Positions 1-11,537 of a stretch of DNA of 64,000 nucleotides are shown here, piece after piece. The number at the start of each line of letters is the position of its first letter. The first letter of the stretch is position 1. The stretch covers positions 583,517 to 647,516 of the forward strand of contig QRDG01000410.1 of NCBI GenBank assembly GCA_012064385.1. The letters run 5' to 3'. The notes under the pieces are model-generated. The model saw only the letters and a list, made by a program, of their open reading frames with translations. It searched no databases and was not told the origin of the DNA. This stretch comes from Puccinellia tenuiflora. Its lineage: Eukaryota; Streptophyta; Magnoliopsida; Poales; Poaceae. The translations under genes were made by a program, and so were the position numbers.

Positions 1-82
1 CACAAAGACGTTTAAACCAATCAATGAAGTTTGATCCATCTAGCTTAAGGTCCTCACCAGCCTCAAATCTCCCCGTATACAT
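1..82 (-). CDS. Ty1/copia gag, N-terminal start (partial)
   Basis: Reading leftwards from an ATG at 82-80, 27 codons stay open to the window edge. The codon just upstream of this ATG is an in-frame TAG, so the start is well placed. The peptide includes the motif LDGSNFIDWFKRL, which has the LDG-x-N-(F/Y)-x-x-W pattern found near the N terminus of copia Gag proteins. Gag forms the virus-like particle that packages element RNA. The position, about 1.1 kb downstream of the primer-binding site on the same strand, fits the long untranslated leader of BARE-1/Angela-type elements. The rest of the polyprotein lies outside the window, so its integrity is unknown. Confidence 0.7.
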   Translation of the reverse strand, partial: MYTGRFEAGEDLKLDGSNFIDWFKRLC

Positions 83-1210
83 CTAATAGTATGGAGGACT
101 GTACTGGAAATCACGCAATCAGACATGGTCTACACACAAAGTTATTTGCAAAGACTCAGAGTAAGTTTTTATGATAAATTAGTTCTATCTAAACAAAAGA
201 ACTACATTGAACATTTTAATCCCTCATAAAACATTCAATGATTACACGATCCTCCTATTATCAGCACCCGACGACGTTATCTATCCGGCATGCCGACTTT
301 TCAAAGGTGGACATAATCATGTCGATCACATCCTCATGTGACTCGTGCTTGACCTTTTGGTCACTCGTGTTTCAAGGCCACAAGATCATGTGCCAGGCTC
401 GCCAATACAAGCCTAATGTTTTCCGCCTGTAGAAGCCGGGGAAGTCATTCTAATTAATTTAAACATTGCTTCTACACACCGTATGCGAACTAAAGACGGG
501 CCCCCGATCTTCACGTGAGGTATACCGGCCTTCGAACTTTCTTGGTGCTGCACATTCAGGGGATAACACAATTTTGGTATTTGGAGGGATCATCTTAATT
601 CTACCATCGGAATACCTTAGTATTCAGCTTGATTAAGATGCTTACAAAATTAACATCGAATGTTTGATTAATGACATTGGGTTTTCTTTTAACACATTGA
701 TCATTATCGGGTGTTCCGGCAAAACGCCATTGAGGTGTGACGCCTCTAGAAAACCCCTCACGATATTAAGTTATTACTACCGCTTAGCAAAACAAAACAT
801 CATGACATTATCATTAATAATAAACCCCCTTGCAAATTAAATTTAGACACCTCTAATTTTAACTCTTGAAAGTTTTACGTGGTTGTTGGGTTTTAACGCT
901 AAAAAACCTTTCTTACCTACGAAAATACAACCACAACGCCGAATAGACAATTGTCGCTATTATACCCTCCCGGGGCCCTCCTTGCAAATATACCAACCAC
1001 TATAATAGAAATACCGTCACCCCCCTGGCGCGTATACGGTGCAAGCCGTATGTCAATTGCGGAGCAGGTCTCGCCGAAGCGTAAAGTTTGCCGGGGGCCG
1101 CAAATCTACTATGCCACAGTTGAAATAAATGCACGAAGGGTAACAATTGTAGATTCGACGTCCGCATGAACACATGCGTCTAATCGTACATCAATACTAA
1201 GCATAGATCA
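83..1210 (-). other. Copia 5' untranslated leader
   Basis: About 1.1 kb of non-coding sequence lies between the copia primer-binding site and the gag ATG. No long ORF is found on the element's strand. A long leader (dimerisation and packaging signals) is characteristic of the BARE-1/Angela lineage. I see no separate gene in it. Confidence 0.55.
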
Positions 1211-1223
1211 GGCTCTGATACCA
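1211..1223 (-). other. Primer-binding site, initiator tRNA-Met type
   Basis: On the minus strand the sequence TGGTATCAGAGCC sits one base inside the LTR end. This is the usual complement of the plant initiator tRNA-Met 3' end that primes reverse transcription in copia elements. It fixes the orientation of the element as minus strand. Confidence 0.9.
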
Positions 1224-1224
1224 C

Positions 1225-3045
1225 TGATGGAAATCGCGGTGAAAAACAATAAAAATTTTCTCTAGCGCTATCCCGATTTTGCCCAAAATCTATCTACTAG
1301 TAATTGCGTAACGATTAATGGAAGGTGCTACGGTGACATACCTTATGTGAAGACCGAAGCAAAGCGGAACGTTCGTCGGAACGTGGTTGATGTAGTCGAT
1401 CAGCTTGCGACCTCAAGGTTCGACGATCTCGAAGCTTGATGATGAACTTGATGTTGACGAAGACGGCACGACAACAAGTGCCTCAAGTGTGACACCTCGA
1501 AGGTTTCGCACACATACGGTGGAAGACGACTTCTTCCTCTTCCCCGATCCAGCGGAGTTGCGGAAGTAGATTTGCCGGATTCGGAGTTCCAGCAGCACGA
1601 CGGCGTGCAGCTGCGAAGATGGATCTCAGACGGTCGAGGCACCTAACAAGGGGTGCCCGCACAAAGGAGAGAGGGGGAAGAGAGGCGCAGGGGGAGAGGA
1701 GAGGGCTCCAACAGGGAGCTCTCCTTTTCCTGAGAGGGATTGGTGTGTCCTCTCTCCCTGGGGGGGCTCTCTTTATATAGGGGGTGAGGGGGCAGCCCTT
1801 GCCCCCTCCTCCAAGATGAAGGGGGGCGGCTGGGCCAAGGGAGGAAGGTCGGTTAGGCCAACCCTAGCCCACATGGGCCGGCGGCTAGGGGAAGGGGGGA
1901 GCCGACCTGGCCCCCAAAAATCCAACCCTAAGCGCCTTTCAGCAATGCGCTTTCCCTCATGGGCCCCAAATCTGATATTTGACCCATTAGGAAATTGCTG
2001 CCACATATGGCCTTTAAATAAATACCTTTAATAATTAATATTAATTCATAATTTATATATATTACTATATATTTATTTCCCGCTGCTCCGGAACTCCTTT
2101 CGGAACAATTCGAACTTTCTTCGAACACCCTCGGAACCTTTTCTGATTCTCCTATCTTTCCATCTTAATAACACCGAAGTCACTGCCACAAATCTCACAT
2201 GTCGTAGACCCCTTAAGTGTGTTACCCTAACGGTCCGTGAACCACTCAAGTTAGAAGGACGACTAGTGATCCCATCAATGATTGTGCTGCGCCTGGATGC
2301 GGGCACCAATCCTCAAGAGTTCGATGAAGATTTTTTTGTCGGTGAACCGTAAACGTCAAGTTCTATCCCTTTGCCATTTGCGATACCTGTTTTATCCAAG
2401 ATTCGATCACCGGTATCATATACCTAGTTCAATCTTGTTACCGATAAAACCTTTCAACTCGTTCCCGTAATATTTCATCCTTATGATCAAATCATATGTT
2501 GCAACACTATGATGAAATCTTACCGAGTGGGCCCTGAGTATCTCTCCATCACTAGGAGTAGACAAATCCTGATCTCGATCCGTCGGCTCAGCCCATCACT
2601 TCGGAATACCCAATACACACCTTTATGACCACCCTTTTACGGTGTGGCGGTTGATGAACTCAAAGCATTCCTAGGTGACAACGATTCTAAAAGGACCTCA
2701 CAGTCTAAGGACTAGAAACTCACATCTCCTTTTATCACGTTGATGAACTTTGTGACTTGATCACAATGTAATACCTTTAGGTTGGGTAAGTTCATTATTT
2801 CATCACCTATGAAATAATCTCATCGTCAAGTGTTTGCCCATGATCAGGAAACCTTGATCATCTCGAGTCCGATGAACTAGTGATCTAGAGAATCACCAGG
2901 AACGGGGTTTGTTCATATATATCACACGTGCATTAAACGTTTCCTCTTAATGCAGTTATAGCATGATATTTGAACCTATCATAATCTTAATGAAATATGT
3001 CAAAACAATATCAAATATTATTTGCTCTAGGGCATATTTCCTTCA
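1225..3045 (-). repeat. 5' LTR of a BARE-1/Angela-like copia element
   Basis: Read on the minus strand the LTR begins TGAAGGAAATATGCCCTAG and ends CCATCA, giving TG...CA ends and a length of about 1.82 kb, typical of Triticeae and pooid BARE-1/Angela LTRs. The PBS abuts its inner end. The partner 3' LTR is beyond the left edge of the window, so the TSD cannot be verified; the outer flank is AGTAC at 3046-3050. ORFs inside the LTR are not conserved coding sequence. Confidence 0.85.
1771..1779 (-). promoter_or_regulatory. Copia LTR TATA box
   Basis: The minus strand reads CTATATAAAG in a GC-rich setting within the LTR, a good plant TATA box. About 540 bp of LTR lie downstream of it before the PBS, consistent with an R-U5 segment. 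It would drive the genomic transcript of the copia element. Confidence 0.6.
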
Positions 3046-3061
3046 AGTACTTCTTCACCTG

Positions 3062-3083
3062 CACACACACACACACACACACA
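3062..3083. repeat. (CA)11 microsatellite
   Basis: An uninterrupted CA dinucleotide run just outside the copia LTR. Confidence 0.95.
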
Positions 3084-4087
3084 TCACAAGATATTCAGTA
3101 CTACGTAGCAGATCAATGAGGCTCCAAGCATAAATGATACTACAACGGTGGTCATGGAAGGACACTATTTGATTGATACCTCCTGCATGACAAGCTCGTG
3201 GGCGACCCTCATGGAATTCTTGTCCAGCATACCAGCCAGGCGGCGAGGACGTGCTCGGCACCAATGTTGGAGGTACAGCACACATCGAGGTACAACAGAA
3301 ACACACACAAGTAGTAGTATCATCTCCCGATGTATCCACTCAAACCAAGCAGCAGCGGCAGCAGTACAAGATTAACTCTCATCTCCAATTTCTCTGTTAA
3401 ACATGCTGTCTCCAACTCTCCATCCTCTCTCCCTCAAGCCTCAACCTCGTCTCCTTCCAACCTGCCGCACACCTCCCCCTCATTTAGTTCAGCAGTCGTC
3501 CCTATCCATGCCTTGCAAGACGGCGCAATAGCAAGGGAGTCAACGAGCCCGGCCGTCCCCGACCTACACCGTGCGTATCCGGCTGGAACGAAGGTACAGG
3601 AGCTCGACATCGAGACCTACCGCGGGAGAGGCTGCGCGGCTCCTCATCCTCGATGCGGTGGCCATGGCAGGTGGCCTGGCCCCAGAACTGGCAAGGAAGG
3701 CCCGGATCCGATGGCGCCCTGACAGCCGGATTCATGCGCGCTGCCCCCTGCTAGTCAGGTGCGGAGAATTCGGGGAAAGGCATGCACCCGGCCCAGATCC
3801 AATAGCACACCGCCACCAGATCCTGCGGGGGAAGGAGCCGGGATTACGAGGGGTCGGAGAGATTTCCTCGCGGATCTGAGCGTGCACACCATGAACGGCG
3901 AGGAGGACGCCGGTGGTGAGTCACTGTGCCCTCGACGGGCCGCTCCTGGAATAAAATGGCAAGCTCGGACGGCCGTGCGAGGAAGATGATGGCGAGCTCG
4001 CACGGCTGAGGGAGGAACACGCCGGCGCCCTCTGGATCCCGCGCATGGATGAGGACGGAGATCGTCTGCGGGAGGCAAGGCGGCTAG
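3084..4087. other. Unassigned GC-rich sequence, no recognised gene
   Basis: Several overlapping short ORFs on both strands are produced by GC-rich composition, and none gives a protein family I recognise. The sequence continues across the 4093-8972 insertion at 8978-9204. It could be an old gene fragment or an older element. Confidence 0.4.
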
Positions 4088-4092
4088 GGTTG

Positions 4093-5221
4093 TGTCGGGG
4101 ATGTAACCCCGATACCTCAGAGTTGGTACAGTATAAGGAGGAGACAACAAGCTAATACGAATAAGATAAAGGAAAAGCAGAAGAAGGCAGCCTGGGCCAT
4201 GCCGGTCATTGATCCGGCATGGGTTATGTCGGACCCTTTAACCCGGTTGGGCCAATACTCCACTATCGACGCAGGCCACATCTTCTGGGCTCCTCAAGAT
4301 GGCATCTTGTCATACCGACATAGGCTTATGTCGGCAGCATCACTCCCGGGTCGATTCACCTTAGCCACTCATCCGGCCGGGCCGGCGCCCGGGTCACTTT
4401 GCCGGATAGGCACTGCTACCTCGGCATACTCCGGATCTCCTTCGAACGGCATCCCGGCTGCCAAGATACTCCAGGCCGACATATCCTATGTCGGGTGGCC
4501 GAGTTATCTCGGACGACCCACTCTCCGCTCCAGCGCCCAGGCCGACATACGCGGCACGCCACCACCCCATGACCGACATACCTACCCACCAATGGCATAG
4601 GCTATGTCGGTTCTCTTCATCGACTACTCACCACAGATGCCGGGTCTTGGGACGCCCCTGGCTCAGACCGGCATAAGACTCCTCAACAAGTACAAGATAC
4701 TCCTGCCACATAGGAGAGGACAAGACGGTGGCATGGCCACAGTGGCGTGGATGTGACAAGAGTACAAGTGATGACATGGGCTACAGTGCGGACAAGACCC
4801 CAGTAGGCACATCACCAACAGTGCAACACCTGTGCCGTGCATAGTGACAGTGGGCCACCACTTGTCCCCTGGGCTCCCCTTTATAAGGAGCACCAGGGGT
4901 AGCGCATAGGAGGGGCAGGGGGCTGCACACCCGGCTAGACCCGGGTCTCACTTCTTCATAGCTCCTAGCGAGCCTTTCTTCCTCCTCTAGCAAAACAGCT
5001 CTAGGAGCAACCTTGTAACTCACATATGCATCCCCTTATACAGATCAGGCAAGCAGGAGTAGGGGTTTTACCTCCTCACGAGGGCCCCGAACCTGGGTAA
5101 ACCGCGTGTGTGCTTCATCGTGTGTGCGTATTCCTACGCATAATCCCTCCCCGAATCCTCTAGCGTCCATCGGCCCCCAACCTTAAGCCTATATGGCATC
5201 TGTCCGTGCACCACCACGACA
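4093..5221 (+). repeat. 5' LTR of non-autonomous element
   Basis: About 1.13 kb, TG...CA ends, with a TATA-like TTTATAAGG at 4880-4888. It matches 7819-8972 with few visible substitutions. The clearest difference is about 25 bp present only in the 3' LTR near 7922-7950. The ATGTCGG/CCGACAT heptamer recurs many times in it. Confidence 0.92.
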
Positions 5222-5223
5222 GT

Positions 5224-5241
5224 TGGCGCCCACCGTGGGGC
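5224..5241 (+). other. Primer-binding site
   Basis: TGGCGCCCACCGTGGGGC begins two bases inside the 5' LTR end, in the usual PBS position. TGGCGCC-type sites are common in grass gypsy elements. The priming tRNA is not assigned here. Confidence 0.8.
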
Positions 5242-7818
5242 TGGTAGTGGCGCTTGCTGGGCTAATTTCGGACGGGACCTTCTTCATCGACTCCGGCGAG
5301 CACCTCGCGTGGCGTCGCGGGGTTTCCGCTCGCCGAGCCGCCTCATCAAGTTCTTCGTCATCAGCACCAACGTCGTCAACAGGGCTACGGTCGGCTCACC
5401 GTGCCTCTGGCTAGCACGGCGGCTCTACGTCAATACCGCCGCCGCGCTCGCTGGTTTTCTTGGCGTCTCCAACTGCACCCGGGGACTGGCAGGGCCATCA
5501 CCGCTCTCGGCGTCCGTGTCGCAGTCAGCGTCTTCCCCGCGCCGCTCTGTTTCATCCGGCTTCGCCCGCTACCCAGCTACACTGGATCCGACGTCGCCTT
5601 GGCCGGCTTCGCCTGAGCCCGGCCTCCTCATCATCGGCTTCACGCTGTGACCGGGTTCGCCCAGGGGCTTGACATCGACATGGTCTCTGCGTACTCACTC
5701 CTTGTTCATCACCGGCGTTGTGCCTGTACCCGAGGACTGCGATGTCCGTGCCTTCTTTCCCACTCGGCCCGGTGGCTCTACATCAACTCTGTCACCGTTG
5801 TCCGGCGGTGAGTCGGCCACGTCCGTGTGTGTCTAGGCGCGCTCTGCGTTCGTGCGCGCCTGCAGGCGACAGGCCGGGTCAAGAGGTATGACGGCCACCA
5901 AAAGGTGTGGCATCGTTGCCGAGTAAAATAGAGAAGTTATAGGGAAATGGCTTGTGTCGACTTTGAGACATAGGCCAAGTTAACGAGTAGAAGAAAAGAA
6001 AAGAGGTGGATCCCAGCGATTAGCGTGTGTCGTCCGAGAATGCTGGCCGAGTGAAAGAAGGACTCGGGTTGAGTCTGGTACTGGTCGAAAGCACGACCGA
6101 GTAAGATGTTAACTCGGCTGGGTTTTGTGGCACCGACATAAACTGCATGTCGGCTGGGAATATGCCAGCTGAGGTAGCTTGGCCGAGATAGGGCAAGCAG
6201 ATACTTGCCGAGATACACTGCCGTTGTAAGAAGTATGTCGGCCAAAGGAAAACCCGGCATGCTGTTGCCGGCAAAGGACTACCGAATCTAAAACATGTCG
6301 GCTCCATTTGGTTAACTCGTGCAGGTCTCGCTCGTCTTCGACTCCGTTGGACATCCTGGCCTGGGCAGGCCTACGCTTCTTCGTTCATGCCCGCATCAAC
6401 AAGGCAATGTAAGTAGTTAACGTGTAAATGCTAGTACCATGTATAGGAGGATAACCTCAAAAGTTGCTCGGGGATTGCCCCTTCATATCTTGCTTAGATG
6501 TTTTCCCCGGGAACGAGATGTCTTGACCCGGGGACTGGCCGGCCAGCCAGCTTTATGTTTTCTCCTAGATAATAAAGTAACTCGGGGACTCGATTGAGAC
6601 CGAGTCTGCACCTTCATGCATAGTCTTGTTGCCAGTTAACTCCGTTTGTTAGCAAAGTTGCTGTGAAGTCTAAATGCTCTTTACGATTATGCTTGGACTA
6701 ACCCGGTATGGTGGTATTGGTTCTACCGAGTAAGTGTTCTTCATCAAGATCTTGATCATATTGGTTATCCTGAATCATCATCTATCTCGGTTTGTCAGAA
6801 TCGCCGTTTGCGCCGGCTTGCCAAATATCACGGCATCGACCCATATCTCCGAATCGCCGTTTACGCCGGCTTGCCAAAAATCACGGCATCACCCGTTCAC
6901 ATCGCCAAGTATCATGGCATTGACAAGTAGGTCGGATCACAACATAACTCGGTTCTCCATGTAGGCCGGCAGGGCCGGTGGACTTCATGTCCGTGAAACC
7001 AGCAAAATCTGGTGGACCCCACGTGCAAAAACTGACATAGCCCATGTTGGTAGTATGTCGATGAGACATTGCCCAGGTTGGCCATATGTCAAAACAGCCC
7101 AAGCAGGCTATATGTCGGTCCAGCTAAATGCTGCCGACATAACATTTCGGTAATGCCCAAGAAGGCTAGAAACCGGTATACAATAAAGCCCAAGCAGGCT
7201 ATATGTCGGTCCAGCTAAATGCTGCCGACATAACATTACGATGATGGCCGAGCAGGCTATATGTCGTTTCAGATAAAGGCTGCCGACGTAAATGTATGGT
7301 AAAAGCCCAAGGTCGGCAGAAACATCTATGTGTGGCCATGCCCATGCATGCGATACATTTCCAGTGCAAACTGTCCATCTCGTTGTTGATTCGGGTGAGC
7401 TCGATCAACCGGATGACGCGTTTGGTCTAGAGGGCATGGCTAGACGACGGATTTATGATGGCTGACATGCGAATTTGGCAAATGCCCAGCTTGGCTGAAA
7501 ACCAACATATGAGATACGCCCAAGCAGGCAATATGTCAATCCGGCTCTAGCTGTTGACATCCGACCTCGATAACACCCGAGTTAGCTATAAACCAGCATA
7601 TGACAGTGGGTATAAAGACTACATGTCAATTCGACTCGCACAGGCAATGTATATACACAGACTTAGCTCCAGAGGGCTAAGTGCTGATGAGACCTTGCCC
7701 GGATAGGTTGTATGATTGTTTAGCCCGTGCAGGCTACACTTTGATGACAACTCTGAGATATCATTCTTTGGTAAGACTATGCACGACTCTACGAGCCCCA
7801 CATAGCCTCGGGGACTAC
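5242..7818 (+). other. Non-coding interior of the LTR element
   Basis: No ORF resembles a retrotransposon protein. The interior carries short tandem repeats. A 53-bp unit is present twice from about 6799 (containing GCCGGCTTGCCAAA). A longer unit containing GGCTATATGTCGGTCCAGC starts near 7104 and again near 7196, with decayed relatives up to about 7620. The final bases CTCGGGGACTAC (7807-7818) act as the likely polypurine tract. Confidence 0.7.
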
Positions 7819-8972
7819 TGTCGGGGATATAACCCCGGGTACCTCAGAGTTGGTACAGTATAAGGAGGAGACAACAAGCTAATACGAATAAGATAAAGGA
7901 AAAGCAGAAGAAGGCAGCCTGGGCCGATATTGGCATGGCCCAGGCCGATATTCCAGTCATTGATCCGGCATGGGTTATGTCGGACCCTTTAACCCGGTTG
8001 GGCCAAGACTCCACTATCGACGCAGGTCACATCTTCTGGGCTCCTCAAGATGGCATCTTGTCATACCGACATAGGCTTATGTCGGCAGCATCACTCCCGG
8101 GTCGATTCACCTTAGCCACTCATCCGGCCGGGCCGGCGCCCGGGTCACTTTGCCGGATAGGCACTGCTACCTCGGCATACTCCGAATCTCCTTCGACCGG
8201 CATCCCGGCTGCCAAGATACTCCAGGCCGACATATCCTATGTCGGGTGGCCGAGTTATCTCGGACGGCCCACTCTCCGCTCCAGCGCCCAGGCCGACATA
8301 CGCGGCACGCCACCACCCCATGACCGACATACCTACCCACCAATGGCATAGGCTATGTCGGTTCTCTTCATCGACTACTCTCCACAGATGCCGGGTCTTG
8401 GGACGCCCCTGGCTCAGACCGGCATAAGACTCCTCAACAAGTACAAGATACTCCTGCCACATAGGAGAGGACAAGACGGTGGCATGGCCACAGTGGCGTG
8501 GATGTGACAAGAGTACAAGTGATGACATAGGCTACAGTGCAGACAAGACCCCAGTAGGCACATCACCAACAGTGCAACACCCGTGCCGTGCATAGTGATA
8601 GTGGGCCACCACTTGTCCCCTGGGCTCCCCTTTATAAGGAGCACCAGGGGTAGCGCATAGGAGGGGCAGGGGGCTGCACACCCGGCCAGACCCGGGTCTC
8701 ACTTCTTCACAGCTCCTAGCGAGCCTTTCTTCCTCCTCTAGCAAAACAGCTCTAGGAGCAACCTTGTAACTCACATATGCTTCCCCTTATACAGATCAGA
8801 CAAGCAGGAGTAGGGGTTTTACCTCCTCACGAGGGCCCCGAACCTGGGTAAACCGTTGTGTGCTTCATCGTGTGTGCGTATTCCTACGCATAATCCCTCC
8901 CCGAATCCTCTAGCGTCCAATCGGCCCCACCTTAAGCCTATCTATGGCATCTGTCCATGCACCACCACGACA
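7819..8972 (+). repeat. 3' LTR of non-autonomous element
   Basis: Near-identical to 4093-5221, slightly longer because of an extra segment near 7922-7950 that includes a second GGCCGATATT motif. The TATA-like sequence TTTATAAGGA lies at 8631-8640. The LTR is followed directly by the TSD GGTTG. Confidence 0.92.
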
Positions 8973-8977
8973 GGTTG

Positions 8978-9204
8978 GATAACGAGGAGGGATCGCCAGG
9001 AAGAGGGGAGCGACATCGTGCGAGTGCGACCTATTGCGTTGTGCTGGGCCTGGCCTGTGATGATCCCTGGCCCAGGTGGGTGGACGACGACGGCGACGAC
9101 CAAGGACGACGAAAACGACAAGGACGACTGGGAAGTAAGTTCTTTTTTTTAAGTAGTAAGAGATATGACCCCACGATCCTTCTCCATTTAATTTAAAGCA
9201 TGCT
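8978..9204. other. Unassigned sequence between two elements
   Basis: Continuation of the sequence interrupted by the LTR element. It contains a possible splice donor (GAAGTAAGT near 9131-9139) after a short open stretch, but no recognisable protein. Confidence 0.3.
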
Positions 9205-9213
9205 TGCTCAATT

Positions 9214-9325
9214 GAGAGAATTCCTTATTTGGCCTTAGCTGAAATTTGAATTCCTTATTTGGCCTCGGGAAAATTTGGCGTCCCTTCTTGACACTAAGTT
9301 CACATTCTTCCTTATATGGCCCTGC
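9214..9325 (+). repeat. MULE left TIR
   Basis: Begins GAGAGAATTCCTTATTTGGC and ends at the GGCCCTGC shared with the other end. Within it the motif TTCCTTATTTGGCC occurs twice, with a third diverged form (TTCCTTATATGGCC), a likely transposase-binding array. Confidence 0.88.
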
Positions 9326-9541
9326 CGTCAGGTCCGTTAGCCCGTCCCATCAAAATTTTCATCTCTGGACTAAGATACCCCTTCGATTGAACTGGAAAAA
9401 AGAAAAACAAAAACAAAAAGAAGAAAACGTGCCAACACAGCCCGACCCAAACCGTCTCTGCCCGTGCCCTCCATCTCCACATAGCAGTGGCGGCGGCTAA
9501 CCCTAGCTGCGGCGACGGAGGGAGGCTGCGGCGGTAGAGGC

Positions 9542-11004
9542 ATGGGAGCAAAGGGAAGCAGCAGGGCAGAGGGTGCTGTGGCGGATGGCGACCCGGGCGC
9601 GGCGGCGGGAGGTTCTGCGGCGGATGGCGACTCGGGCATGGCGGCGGGAGTTGCTGTGGTGGATGGCGACCCGGGCACGGCGGCGGGAGGTGCTGCGGCG
9701 GATGGCGACCCAGGCACGGCGGTGGGAGGTGATGCGGCCTTGGGAGAAAGTGCGGCGGCCGAGCATTCGTCGGCGACATCAACAGCAGGCATGGCTGCAG
9801 GCTCGGAAGGGTACGCATCCTGATTTTTCTCCAATGGTGGTACTGATACTTCATATTTCTGTGTTGGTAAGGGCTTATGGATGCATATTTGTCACAGGTT
9901 GAATGCAATGACCAGAGAATTAAACCTGGAGGTGGTAGAATGCTCGGAAGAAGTGGCTGAAGCGACCGCATTGGGAGGCAGTGGCTTTAGGTTTGTTGTC
10001 AACTTGCAAGAGAGGACATGTTCTTGTAGACAATGGAAAGTTTCTGGCCTTCCTTGCAAACATGCGCTCGCCTTCATCACATCCCTAAGCAATACACACA
10101 TCAAGAACCATGTTGACTTGTATTACTCCGTTGACACATTTAGAGCAGCTTATGCCCAACCGATCCCTGCTATGCCTGACAAGACTCAGTGGCCTAAATC
10201 TGACCATGGATTCTTCATGCATCCACACTACTAAAAGCTACTGCTGGTAGGTCTAAAACTGAGAGGTACAAAGGCGTTGGCGACAAGAAGAAGAAAAAAG
10301 GCCAACATTTGTGCCCTATTTGCAAGGACTATGGGCATCATTGGCACAATTGTAAGAAGGGTAACCCGGACGACATCGCTGCAATGCTGGCTGTGAGGTA
10401 AAGAAGAAGACAATATGTAGTAGTTATATACTTCTTGAAATCTAACTTTTCTTATTGCTCATTTAGAGAACTGCCAAAGAAGAAGAAAAAGACCACCAAA
10501 TCAACTGAATCATCCATTGTGCCGTGCGATGATGGAGCACCAACAAGGATGTGTTTTCCACCAACCTTGGAAAGTACACCAAAGACAAATGGAAAAGTTG
10601 CTCAATCTATTGCTGGAGCATCAAAAAGGTAATTTTACAAGTTGGTGGAAATTTTAGATTGAGTAAATTAAAACTTGTGTCAAACTAAAACTTGTTTCTA
10701 TTTTACATGCTTCTTCTCATCATAGGAAAAGCTTGGAGGGCACACGTAGCAAAAGGGGAAAAAGCCAAATGTGAATCTGGGGGATAAAAAAGGTACTGTT
10801 TTTACTTGTTTCTAGTCTACTTTTTCTTCTTTTATTTGCTCTTAAATTACTAATGGGATACATGCATGACTGTAGATCAAGGACCAAGAAGAACAAGGAG
10901 ACTGTTAAAAAAATGAGTATAGTGCCATTTGACAGCCCATCCATGCGCACAAGAAGCAAAAAGTTTAATCCTTCGAGCACTGCAATGAGCACACGAAGCA
11001 AATG
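9542..11004 (+). pseudogene. Chimeric MULE gene: Ala/Gly repeat exon joined to SWIM-zinc-finger tail
   Basis: Predicted exons are 9542-9810, 9898-10397, 10467-10628 and from 10726, all with GT/AG introns and matching phases, and a further in-frame tail near 10880-11004. Exon 1 encodes four copies of a 13-residue Asp-Gly-Asp-Pro-Gly/Ala repeat. Exon 2 encodes the end of a MuDR transposase: a SWIM finger (CSCRQW...GLPCKHA) and, after a frameshift near 10230, a zinc knuckle CPICKDYGHHWHNC. Exon 3 is lysine-rich. SWIM and CCHC fingers bind DNA or protein in MULE transposases. The catalytic DDE core is absent, and the frameshift places a stop after HPHY, so the product would be truncated. The alternative that exon 1 is unrelated leader is possible, but the splice phase supports joining. 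Confidence 0.7.
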
Positions 11005-11414
11005 AAGGCTCAGCTTGTGATTCTCAGATTTATGTTGGTTTCTGCTGTTTATGTTAATGTAATGGTTGCATTTCAAGTTGCTTTTGTAGACGTATGTATG
11101 GACTTGTATACTGTGCCGTTTCTATGAACTTGGCAGCATGTTTTTACTGTTTTGTTATGTCTGATTGTCTGTATGTATATAAACTGTGTGAACATCCAAG
11201 TTACAGGGGATGTTCTGCCGAAATGTGCAATTTTTTGAATTTAAATCCCAGCTAAAGTTTTGGTCAACATGCACATATTCGGTTTTCCAGTTTAGTCCAA
11301 TAACCTCGACCAAATATATCACAACACTGCTACTGTTTTGATCATATACTGCACCAGGGGGTAAAGTAGTCATTTTAGGTGCCTAGCTAACACCGTTAGT
11401 GCAGAAATTGTACT

Positions 11415-11528
11415 GCAGGGCCATATAAGGAAGAATGTGAACTTTCGATGTCAAGAAGGGACGCCAAATTTTCCCGAGGCCAAATAAGGAATCCAAATTT
11501 CAGCTAAGGCCAAATAAGGAATTCTCTC
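11415..11528 (-). repeat. MULE right TIR
   Basis: Reverse complement of 9214-9325, ending GGAATTCTCTC. It is 2 bp longer because of small indels near the inner GACATCGAAAG stretch. Confidence 0.88.
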
Positions 11529-11537
11529 TTGCTCTTT

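Larger units (their letters stand above)
4093..8972 (+). mobile_element. Non-autonomous LTR retrotransposon, 4.88 kb
   Basis: Two direct LTRs (4093-5221 and 7819-8972) share the ends TGTCGGGGAT and CACCACGACA. The element is flanked by perfect 5-bp TSDs GGTTG at 4088-4092 and 8973-8977. A PBS follows the first LTR, and a polypurine-like CTCGGGGACTAC precedes the second. The 2.6-kb interior has no gag, protease, RT, RNase H or integrase ORF on either strand, so the element must use enzymes supplied in trans. The LTR style and PBS resemble gypsy elements of the Tat/Athila group, but lineage cannot be assigned without coding domains. Confidence 0.92.
9214..11528 (+). mobile_element. Mutator-like element (MULE), internally deleted
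   Basis: Terminal inverted repeats of about 112-114 bp (9214-9325 and 11415-11528) bound a 2.3-kb element. They differ by only a few bases and a short indel. Flanks share TTGCTC (left TTGCTCAATT, right TTGCTCTTTC), consistent with a decayed 9-10 bp Mutator TSD. The interior holds a spliced gene ending in a MuDR-type SWIM zinc finger and zinc knuckle, while the catalytic transposase domain is missing. Confidence 0.88.

Noticed and set aside
3330..4150. Several overlapping ORFs of 75-131 residues
   Set aside because: Present on both strands in GC-rich DNA and without any recognised motif.
5193..5672. ORFs after the PBS of the 4093 element as gag candidates
   Set aside because: Short, overlapping in several frames, and without gag or zinc-knuckle motifs.
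9312..9971. Long proline-rich minus-strand ORF
   Set aside because: It is the complement of the in-frame 39-bp repeat of the MULE exon and runs into the TIR; only composition keeps it open.
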